From assembly GCF_014654785.1 (NCBI RefSeq), contig NZ_BNBD01000001.1:496001-560000 (forward strand): 64,000 bases of DNA. The letters run 5' to 3'. This document shows, piece after piece, positions 44,992 through 52,400 of the stretch (its first letter is position 1; every line of letters begins with the position of its first letter). The translations under genes and the position numbers were made by a program. The notes beneath the pieces were generated by a model. The model was not told the DNA's origin. It saw only the letters and a program-made list of their open reading frames with translations, and made no database searches. The DNA is from Streptomyces mashuensis. Its GTDB lineage: Bacteria > Actinomycetota > Actinomycetes > Streptomycetales > Streptomycetaceae.

Positions 44992-46685
44992 GGCCTGTCC
45001 TCCCAGCGGACTCGTTCGGTCGCGGTGTCGCTGGCACGTAGCCATAGCTCGGTGCCGAGCAGTGGTTCGAGTAGTCCCCAGGGAACGTCCACTCCGAGCA
45101 CGGCGCGCCGGAGAAGCGAGCGGAGGACTGCCGGGCGTACAAGGCCGAGGTCCGCCAGGTGTCCGTCAGCCAGCTCCAGGACGTTCGCCTGGTTGGCTCG
45201 TAGTCCGTGGTGGTGGTCCACCGCGAACAGCCCTTTGGAGCCACGCCGCACAACCTGCCCGGGCAGGAGGCCCATGACCGCATCGGTAAGCAGCGGCTTG
45301 TATCGGCGGGCCGACCACCGGTCCGAGGCGGGGACCGACATCACCGCTTCCAGAACCCGGGCGTCCGTGTACGGGTTGTGCATCTCGATGCCGTACGCGG
45401 CGGCAAGCTGGTTCTCCGTCGCGGCGGTACGGCCGACGTACCGTGCTTCGGTGAGTAGGTGGCGGTCGGCGTAGCCCAAGCCGTCAACGCCCGTCTCCGG
45501 CGAGATGACCGACTCGGCCAGGGCAGTCGCCTGGCGGGTGAGCCAGGGCTTCGGGAGCGCTACGCCTGCCAGCCGATCGGGCGCGCTCCAGGCCGCCGCC
45601 ACGGCAGGCCAGGGGCTCGAACGGTAGAGGCGGCCCCACGCCTGAGCATCACGCGCCAGGCGGACAAGGCGGCCGGAGCGGGCAAGGTCTGCCAGGTGGA
45701 CCGGAGGCGGCATGAACAGGGTGTCGCCGCCATCCCCGGTCAGGTGCACGGAGGCACCCTCCTCCGCCAGTAGGGCGAACTCGTGGCAGAGCTGCGCCAC
45801 GGTCACGGCGGAGGGTGCCGGCTCGTCTGTCAGTACCAGGGCGTCCAGGTCGGTGAACGGAAGGTGTTCGCGGCCCAGGGCCATGAACCGGTGCCGGATG
45901 GAGGGGAACGCACGGGCCACCGTGCGCGCGTGGTCCACATCTCCACCCGACTCCCGGCCCTTGGGGTGGAAGGTGACACCCAGGACTGGCCCGCACTGCG
46001 CGGCATAGGCCGCGAGAGTGCTGGAGTCCAGACCGCCGGACAGGTCGGAGGAGACTTCCCGCCCCCTCACCCGGATCAGCACGCCGTCCGCCAGGTCGAG
46101 CCGTAGCCTGTCCACCGCCTCTGACCAGGTGGAGGGGCTTGGTCGCCAGTACGGCACGGAGAACGGTGCCCCGTCACGCGGAGCCGTCCACCGGTGGCCC
46201 GGCGGTATCTGAGCTACCCCGGTCCAGGCCGACCGCCCCGGGACGCAAGCGGTCGGGTGTGCAAGGTGGGCGGCCAGCCAAGCCGCGTCCGGCCGACTGC
46301 CCAGCAGGGAGGCGAGCGCCAAGGAACTGGACGCCCAGACGGGTGCGCCGTCAACCTCAGCCACGTACAGGGGGCAGGAGCCTGCCGGGTCGGCCCACAG
46401 GGTGAACGATCCCGCGCCGTCGTCCAGAGCCAGGGCGTAGGAACCAGACCAGGCCGAGGCCGCCGCGTCGAACTCTCGCAAGTCCGTCGAGCGGGCCAGC
46501 CGCTCCAGCTCCGGGTTCGTCGCTCCGCACGGGCCGAACACCGCCAGCCTCCGCCCACCCTCGCTCTCCACCTGGCGCACCACAGTGTCCACGGTCCAAG
46601 CGTCCGGCTTCTGCCATAAGGCATCAGCGCCCACGGGTCTCGGGGCTGTGCCGTAGGGGGCGAGTGCCCCGCCAAACCAACGCAT
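44988..46685 (-). CDS. Lasso-peptide macrolactam synthetase (asparagine synthetase-like, C protein)
   Basis: The 565-residue protein has a glutaminase-like N-terminal domain without the Ntn cysteine and the AsnB synthetase domain with the ATP pyrophosphatase motif SSDLSGGLDSST (about residues 209-220), HLTGDGGDTLF and NPYTDARVLEAV. It adenylates the ring-forming acidic side chain of the precursor (Glu8 of the core) and joins it to Gly1. ATG 46685 (MRWFGGAL) follows a very strong GAGGAGGTGA. The precursor gene lies 68 bp upstream. Confidence 0.92.
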   Translation of the reverse strand: MRWFGGALAPYGTAPRPVGADALWQKPDAWTVDTVVRQVESEGGRRLAVFGPCGATNPELERLARSTDLREFDAAASAWSGSYALALDDGAGSFTLWADPAGSCPLYVAEVDGAPVWASSSLALASLLGSRPDAAWLAAHLAHPTACVPGRSAWTGVAQIPPGHRWTAPRDGAPFSVPYWRPSPSTWSEAVDRLRLDLADGVLIRVRGREVSSDLSGGLDSSTLAAYAAQCGPVLGVTFHPKGRESGGDVDHARTVARAFPSIRHRFMALGREHLPFTDLDALVLTDEPAPSAVTVAQLCHEFALLAEEGASVHLTGDGGDTLFMPPPVHLADLARSGRLVRLARDAQAWGRLYRSSPWPAVAAAWSAPDRLAGVALPKPWLTRQATALAESVISPETGVDGLGYADRHLLTEARYVGRTAATENQLAAAYGIEMHNPYTDARVLEAVMSVPASDRWSARRYKPLLTDAVMGLLPGQVVRRGSKGLFAVDHHHGLRANQANVLELADGHLADLGLVRPAVLRSLLRRAVLGVDVPWGLLEPLLGTELWLRASDTATERVRWEDRP

Positions 46686-46717
46686 GCAGTCACCTCCTCT
46701 GAGGAGCAGGAAAGGGC

Positions 46718-46747
46718 GCGGCGGCACCTCCGCAGAGATGCCGCCGC
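46718..46747 (-). terminator. Hairpin between lasso precursor and cyclase genes
   Basis: A 9-bp perfect stem, GCGGCGGCA (46718-46726) with TGCCGCCGC (46739-46747), has a 12-nt loop. Such intercistronic hairpins in lasso operons can raise precursor output relative to the enzymes (known for other clusters; inference here). Confidence 0.55.
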
Positions 46748-46753
46748 CGGGCG

Positions 46754-46882
46754 TCAGGCCCCGTAGGGAGAGCGCTTGTTCTCCACGCTGGAGCTGGTGT
46801 TGCCCTTCGTCAGGAGCGTCGCGTCCTCCAGGGTCACGACCTCCTCAACCGGCTCGGTGTCGAGCTGAGAGCGGTCCTCCAC
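46754..46882 (-). CDS. Lasso-peptide precursor (albusnodin-like), 42 residues
   Basis: The minus-strand GTG at 46882 follows AGGGAGGTGA. The 42-residue product has a 26-residue acidic leader ending ATLLTK, with the conserved Thr at position -2, and a 16-residue core GNTSSSVENKRSPYGA. Gly1 and Glu8 fit an eight-residue macrolactam ring. E8, K10, R11 and Y14 match the albusnodin core as I remember it. Upstream of the cyclase, B2 and GNAT genes it is in the expected place. An alternative in-frame GTG at 46891 overlaps the ribosome-binding site and is less likely. Confidence 0.9.
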   Translation of the reverse strand: MEDRSQLDTEPVEEVVTLEDATLLTKGNTSSSVENKRSPYGA

Positions 46883-46912
46883 GGTGTTCACCTCCCTCCG
46901 AATCCCGTAGGG

Positions 46913-46938
46913 CGTGGAGGAGTGGCTACTCCTCCACG
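46913..46938 (-). promoter_or_regulatory. 11-bp stem-loop upstream of the lasso precursor
   Basis: CGTGGAGGAGT (46913-46923) pairs perfectly with ACTCCTCCACG (46928-46938) around a 4-nt loop, between the small membrane gene and the precursor. It may terminate the upstream gene or form a leader hairpin of the lasso transcript; one arm contains a Shine-Dalgarno-like GGAGGAG. Confidence 0.6.
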
Positions 46939-47017
46939 GTGGTACAGCCTCCCGGTGCGAGTCGTGCGGCCCGGGAGGGGCATGGGCCGGATCGCTTGGT
47001 GATCCGCGTGGTTCCCC

Positions 47018-47242
47018 TCAGTCGGTCGTTTCCTGGTCCGGTACCGACCGATCGACCAAGGGCGACATGAGGTCTTCCAGTTCGCTGTGCTGAGTCACGG
47101 TGACGCCGAGGAGGAACAGAGCAACGATGTGGCCCAGCACCCAGGTGGCGGTCAGCGCCGACCCGATGGGGTCGTGCCGTTCCCCGCGATGCCGACCCCT
47201 GGTCCCACCCGACCCGAGGTTCACGCCGTTCTCCGCTGCCAT
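47018..47242 (-). CDS. Small single-span membrane protein upstream of the lasso operon
   Basis: The 74-residue frame begins at ATG 47242 (MAAENGVN) behind GAGGGG. It has a polar, positively charged N-terminal third, one hydrophobic helix (ALTATWVLGHIVALFLLGV) and a charged tail rich in Glu/Asp. It is co-directional with the lasso precursor. It could be an immunity or export helper or an unrelated element gene. I know of no family for it. Confidence 0.5.
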   Translation of the reverse strand: MAAENGVNLGSGGTRGRHRGERHDPIGSALTATWVLGHIVALFLLGVTVTQHSELEDLMSPLVDRSVPDQETTD

Positions 47243-47343
47243 GTCCGCACCCCTCCGCAGGTTCACCACCGTGCCCGTTTGCGACAACCTCAAGAAAAGC
47301 GGAGGGAGTCCAAGCGCTCCACGGCATCAATGCGGCACTCTTG

Positions 47344-47359
47344 GTGCACCTCCGTGCAC
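47344..47359. promoter_or_regulatory. GTGCAC inverted repeat in the lasso/regulator divergent region
   Basis: GTGCAC-CTCC-GTGCAC lies 38 bp upstream of the XRE-TPR regulator start and 101 bp from the divergent small membrane gene. It is a candidate operator for the regulator. Confidence 0.45.
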
Positions 47360-47397
47360 GGGGATGCCGCAGGTTCAGGTCAGGGGAAGGGGCCGTC

Positions 47398-48651
47398 GTG
47401 GGACTGGCGGAACGACGCAGGGCCCTGGGCTACAGTCAGGAGAAGTTGGCCGAGTTACTCGGGGTGGACCGCACCACGGTCGGGCGCTGGGAGAGCGGCA
47501 GGATCAAACCTCAGCCACCGCAGCGACGGGGCTTGGCCATCGCCCTCGAAGTCACTCTCGCCGAGCTTGACGCCCTCCTGACGCAGCCACGAGCAGTCAG
47601 CCAGGAGGCCACAGGGCACCAGTCCAGTGACCACCCAGGCGCGGGAGACCCCGACGAAATGATCCGCCGCGAATTCCTCCGCATCCTCACCGTTAGCGGA
47701 GCCCTTACCGCCCTGCCGTTGGATGAGGCGGAAGCCCTCACTGACGGAGTACGCAGGGGCGCACCCGCCGACTTCACGCGGATGAACAGCCACCTGTGGC
47801 AGGTCTACCAGCTAGCTCGTTCCAAAGGCTCCGTCTACCCCATCGTTCGCGACCAGCTCTCGACACTGAACGAGGCCCTGGCGGACACCCGAGGCAACTC
47901 CCGTCCGCTTCTGAACGCGGCAGCCGACCTCTTCCAGCTCGCCGGAGAAGTCGCCTTCGACGCCAACCGATACTCCGACGCAGCGGCGTCCTACTCCCTG
48001 GCGGCATCCGTCAGCAAGGACGCCCGAGCCTTCGACCTGTGGGCGTGCGCCCTCGTCCGGCATGCCTACGTGGACGTGTACGAGCACCGATACGAGCAGG
48101 CGGCGCAGATCCTCGGAGCGGCGGAGAGGCTGGCCCAGCGAGGAGACAGCAGCCTCGCCACCCGCCACTGGGTCGCCGCCGTCCAGGCCGAGGCGTACGC
48201 CGGCATGGGTGAGCTGGCCTCGTGTGAGCGCGCACTGGACGAGGCCGAGCGGGTGTTGGAGCTGGGCACGGACAGCACCAACGGGGGCTGGCTGCGCTTC
48301 GACGGCACGCGGTTGGCTGAGGAACGGGGAGCGCGCTACGTACAGCTTGGCCGCCTCGACCTGGCAGAAGAGACCTTGAAGCAGGCACTGGCCCAGACCG
48401 CCCTTGCCTCCGGGCAGTCGTACCGGCGCAGGGGCGCCGTGCTGGCCGACCTTGCCGCCGTCGGGGCGAAGCGGCGTGACCCTGAACAGGTCGTCGCGTA
48501 CGGGCGGGAAGCCATCCGGTTGGCCCAGGCATCATCGTCCGGGTACGTCGCCCGTAGACTCCAAGCCCTGTGCGATGAGTTCGGCCCCCTGAGCAGGGAC
48601 CGCCGGGTAGCGGAGCTGGGGGCAGAGATCGCCACGCTGAGCACGCCGTGA
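47398..48651 (+). CDS. XRE-family regulator with TPR-like sensor domain
   Basis: The 417-residue protein has an N-terminal HTH_3 (residues ~3-55; LAERRRALGYSQEKLAELLGV and TTVGRWESG), a short linker with RREFLR, and a long alpha-helical C-terminal region with TPR-like repeats (AASYSLAASVSKDARAFDLWACALVRHAYVD). This type is common in Streptomyces and often sits next to specialised-metabolite or mobile-element genes. GTG 47398 follows GGGGAAGGGG. Codon 20 is TTA (47455-47457), so translation should depend on the bldA tRNA. It is divergent from the lasso operon and may control it. Confidence 0.85.
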   Translation: MGLAERRRALGYSQEKLAELLGVDRTTVGRWESGRIKPQPPQRRGLAIALEVTLAELDALLTQPRAVSQEATGHQSSDHPGAGDPDEMIRREFLRILTVSGALTALPLDEAEALTDGVRRGAPADFTRMNSHLWQVYQLARSKGSVYPIVRDQLSTLNEALADTRGNSRPLLNAAADLFQLAGEVAFDANRYSDAAASYSLAASVSKDARAFDLWACALVRHAYVDVYEHRYEQAAQILGAAERLAQRGDSSLATRHWVAAVQAEAYAGMGELASCERALDEAERVLELGTDSTNGGWLRFDGTRLAEERGARYVQLGRLDLAEETLKQALAQTALASGQSYRRRGAVLADLAAVGAKRRDPEQVVAYGREAIRLAQASSSGYVARRLQALCDEFGPLSRDRRVAELGAEIATLSTP

Positions 48652-48665
48652 CGAGAGGGGTTGGC

Positions 48666-49025
48666 ATGTCGCAGGTCGAAGGCGCACGAGTGTTCCGGGA
48701 AGCCTGGATCGAAGGAGTGCACCGCCACTTCCCGGGGGAGCCGAAGCCCGGGTACGTCACTCCCTGGGAGGACACACCCCAGTGGGAGCGCGAGGCCGCA
48801 GGCGCCGTGTATGACCAGGTCCGCCAGTTCATCGAGATCAGTGGCGGTCACACGGCGAAGCTGTCTCGTGAGCAGAAGGGCCGGTTCGTGGCGGTGTGCT
48901 GGACAGCGCAGATGTTCAAGCACTTCGAGAACCCCAAGCCGGGGTACGTTGCCGACTGGCCCGACCTCCCGGCATGGCAGCAGGAGACCGACGCCGATAT
49001 CTTCGAGGTCATCGAAAAGTCCTGA
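48666..49025 (+). CDS. Small protein paired with XRE-TPR regulator, internally duplicated
   Basis: The 119-residue protein begins at ATG 48666 behind GAGAGGGG, 14 bp after the regulator stop. It contains two related segments, PKPGYVTPWEDTPQWERE and PKPGYVADWPDLPAWQQE, about 70 residues apart. Similar small proteins follow XRE-TPR regulators in Streptomyces as I recall, but no function is known. It is probably co-transcribed with the regulator and may modulate it. Confidence 0.65.
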   Translation: MSQVEGARVFREAWIEGVHRHFPGEPKPGYVTPWEDTPQWEREAAGAVYDQVRQFIEISGGHTAKLSREQKGRFVAVCWTAQMFKHFENPKPGYVADWPDLPAWQQETDADIFEVIEKS

Positions 49026-49045
49026 TCAGGGCCAGGGTCGGAGGG

Positions 49046-49074
49046 TTGGTCACGTGACCAACGCATGACCAACA
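49046..49074. repeat. Right integrase arm-type sites (GTGACCAAC palindrome plus variant)
   Basis: GTTGGTCACGTGACCAAC (49046-49063) is two GTGACCAAC units head to head, followed by ATGACCAAC (49066-49074). The same 9-mer occurs twice just inside attL. Confidence 0.6.
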
Positions 49075-49115
49075 GGGGCCTGAAAGCCCCTGAAACAGCA
49101 GGAAAGAACAGGAGA

Positions 49116-49152
49116 AACGCCCGCCGAAATCAAGCCTGTCAGCGGGCGTTTC
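49116..49152 (+). terminator. Terminator after the regulator operon, just inside attR
   Basis: AAACGCCCGC (49116-49125) pairs with GCGGGCGTTT (49143-49152). A smaller hairpin, CAGGGGC/GCCCCTG, lies just upstream at 49074-49093. Confidence 0.7.
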
Positions 49153-49192
49153 CCCAGGTCAGAGCGGTTGTGGGCTGGTGCCCGAGAGGAGA

Positions 49193-49217
49193 GTTCAAGT
49201 CCCCCCTCGGACACCAG
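49193..49217 (+). repeat. attR: 25-bp copy of the tRNA-Leu 3' end
   Basis: This is an exact copy of 38786-38810, without the rest of the tRNA, marking the right end of the integrated element. Confidence 0.93.
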
Positions 49218-49224
49218 AGGAAAA

Positions 49225-49247
49225 CCCCAGCTCAGCTGGGGTTTTTT
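49225..49247 (+). terminator. Rho-independent terminator beyond attR (probably the original tRNA-Leu terminator)
   Basis: CCCCAGC-TCA-GCTGGGG followed by TTTTTT. Confidence 0.85.
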
Positions 49248-49469
49248 GGTTTTTCTGGGGGTCCCGTCCCGGCCCGCCTGCCCGACGGTGCTCCGACCGG
49301 CGGGGGGCCGAGCCCAAAGTGGATTCATCGTTCAGTGATCTTTGCGGATCAGATTGTCGTAGTCTCCAGGCAATGTGCAGAAGCGGGCTCGCCAGCGGGG
49401 GCGCGAGCGTAGCCTGCGGATATTCACCGTCTGTGTGGTGGGGTTACCCACAGGGCGGAGGGGGCGGTC

Positions 49470-52400
49470 ATGGTTGCGGAAGCAGGGGTCCCGGCGGCGG
49501 TCCGGAAGATCGTGGGGCTGGTGGGAGAGCGCCCGGGTGGTGTGACGTGGGCCGAGCTCACTGCTGCGGCGCGCGTCCGGTACCCAGGGCTACCGGAACC
49601 CCGGCTGGCCAAGCTGGTCGGGCAGGCGGTGGCCATTGGCCTGCTCAACGAGGGCTTGGAGGGGCGATTTACTCTCCCCGTCGCCCCCGCCAGGTCGGCC
49701 GAGGCCGAGGCCGGGGAGCCGGCTCAGGTCCCCCGACGCGGGGGCCTACGGTTTGTCGCCATCGACGTCGAGAGCATCGCACTCCCCGTCCTCGAAGACC
49801 CCTATGTGGAACGGCACGTGTACCAGGCCGCGGCGATCCGGTTCGGGACGGACGCGGAGTGGATCGCCGACGCGCCTGCCTGGGAACGGTACGTACACGT
49901 TGCGTGCGACGACAGCGAAATCAGGGATCCGAGCGTACGGAAGCGAGTGTGCACCGAAGGTGCCGATCCGGCTCAGGCGTGGGAAGAACTCGCCCAGTAC
50001 CTCTCCGGTGTCGACGTCGTCATCGCCTACAACGGCACCGGACTCGATTTTCCGCTGCTGAGGGAAGCCGCCAAACGTGCCGGATGTGAAGATCCACTGG
50101 AAGGCTACGCCATGGCTGATGCCCTCTACCTCGCCCATGTGGTGTGGCCCACAGCCCCCTCCCACAGGCTCCACGCGCTGGCCGGTTCCCAGGGCCTGAT
50201 CGGACCCGAGTTACGCGCACACTCCGCCCCCGACGACGCCGAGCTGCTAGTGAGGACGGTGACACGGGCCTCCGCGGAAGTGGCCCGATGGGAGCCTGAA
50301 CTGCTCCGGCTCGTGGCGGACGTATGCACAGACTCCGCCGGCTGGCAGGTGCTCCTGGAGCTCGCGCGGGCTTCAGCTGGCGCCAGGGAGGAACAGAACA
50401 GCGGACTCGCCTGGGACCGACGGCGTGTGTCCAGCCTTCTCGAGGAATTACTGCGACCCCGGCACCGGCCGCGCCGTGGGCCCGACGGAAAGCCGTCAGG
50501 GCGAGCTGTTGTTTCGGTACCTGCGGCGCTCCGAGGCGGCGACGGCAGGGTCGACCCTGCACGGCTTGCTGCCCTGGTGCACGGTGTCAGAGCCGAGCCG
50601 CGCCCTGCCCAGCAGCACATGGCCCAGACCTTGCACGATTGGACCACCGAGGGCATCTCCGGGCTGGTGGAGGCGCCTACGGGTACGGGCAAGAGTTACG
50701 CAGTGCTTGCTTCGGCACTCGAATGGCTGGCCGGATCCCCCGGCCGCACCGCGGTCATCACCACCTTCACCAAGCAGCTCCAGAGCCAGATGGCGGCCGA
50801 CCTGACGGACCTCGAACGGGCTATGCCTGGTGTTCTCCAGGTCGCGGACCTGGTCAAAGGCCGGAACAACAGGCTTTCGTTAGCCACGCTCACCTCGGTG
50901 TTGGCGGAGGCGACACGCGCCCGCCCCACACGGCGCGGCCGCCAACGAGCCGTGGAGGCAGCCCGCTTCCGGGAGCTGCTCGTCTACCTCCTGGCACGGT
51001 TGCGGGACGCCGTTGAAGCCCCGCATTCCTGGACGGCGCGGTCGGTCGACCCGGTCGACCTCCCGGCCTTCTTCTCCGACTACATGGGCTACGCCCTACC
51101 CCGGTGGCTCACGGCCCTCTCCCAGCGCGACGGTGACTACCGGCCCGGGGCCGACACCCCTCTCGCCCCATATACGGACACGGTGCGCGAAGCCATCACC
51201 GGGCACCGCCTCATCCTGGCCAATCATGCCCTGGCGCTCGCCCATCTCGACGATCTCCGGGCGCTCGGGCAGGAGGTCCTACTCGTCGTGGACGAGGCCC
51301 ACGAGATGGAGAATGCCGCCACCTCGGCGTTGAGTGTGACGGCGGACTACCGGGACATGGAGGATCTGCTTGCCGAATGTCGTGCGTGGCTCACCGAGGC
51401 CCAAAAGGGAAGTGCTCGCGAGCGAGTCGCTCAAACAGTAGCCGGGCTGGAGGAGCTGTTCGACGACGAGCGTCTGCCCCGCCTCGCCGCCCGGGCTTTC
51501 GATGCCAGGGCCAAGGGCGTCGGCGTGCGGATCGGCCATCGCACCGCCGTACTGGCCAGCCCCTATGCCGGAACGGCCGGGACGCAGGATGCACGACGGG
51601 TACAGAGACTCCTGGCGCAGATCGGGCGCGCGGTCGGCTCCGTGGCCACGGCCTTGGGCCGGTACCTCGCCGAACGCTCCACGGAGCTCGACGTGCTCGC
51701 CCAAGAACGCGTGCGAGGGCTGGTGCGTCGGGCAGACGACTGCGCGGCGAGCTTGAACCGCCTCGCCGCGGACACCGATGCTCTGCTGAGCCCTGCTCCC
51801 GCCACTCTCGACGGCACCCCGACAGACGCCTTGCCCTCACGCGTAGTCCACCTGGAGGAGTTGGGTGAGCCAGAACCGGGGCTCCGCTCCTACCGTTTCC
51901 GTGTCGCTTCCAGCCCCATCGACCTGCCCGCCGATCCGGAATGGCAGCGTTACCTCCGGTCCTTCCAACGCGTCCACTACGTGTCCGCGACGTTGCGGGT
52001 GGCCGGCGAATGGACCTTCTTCCGGGAACGGCTGGGGCTGGCCGCCGGCATTCCCGCTCTCGCGCTGCCCTCCCCGTTCGACCTCTCACGCCAGGCGGAG
52101 CTCGTGTGTTTCTCCGACTTCCCGTCGTGGGCGGAGCAGGAGGAAGGCGCCATGCGCACGGTGGCCCACCAGCTTGCCGGCTTCGCCGAGGAAATGACAC
52201 GCATGCGGCCGGACGGAGCGGGACACGACGGCGGCGCCATGGTGCTCACCACGGCTCGAGCGACCGCAGCAGGGATCGGTGACCTGCTGGAACGGGAATT
52301 ACGCTCTCGGTCCGTCATGGCGCCGGTGCACCATGCTCTCACCTTGGGGAACAGCCGCGCCGTCGCTGACTTCTCCCATGCCACCCGAGGCGGCGGCTTT

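Larger units (their letters stand above)
38786..49217. mobile_element. tRNA-Leu-integrated genomic element carrying a lasso-peptide cluster
   Basis: The element is bounded by 25-bp direct repeats (attL, attR); one unit is 10,407 bp. The order is integrase and a hypothetical gene (minus), excisionase-like gene and small gene (plus), a 1.3 kb non-coding repeat region, a serine recombinase (plus), the lasso operon (minus), then the XRE-TPR regulator and a hypothetical gene (plus). No Rep, FtsK/Tra or relaxase gene is visible. It therefore looks like a cargo island or a mobilisable relative of actinomycete integrative elements rather than a self-transmissible one. Confidence 0.88.

Noticed and set aside
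49193..49217. Possible second tRNA-Leu gene at attR
   Set aside because: Only the T loop to CCA is present; no acceptor 5' strand, D arm or anticodon arm precedes it, so it is the attachment-site copy.
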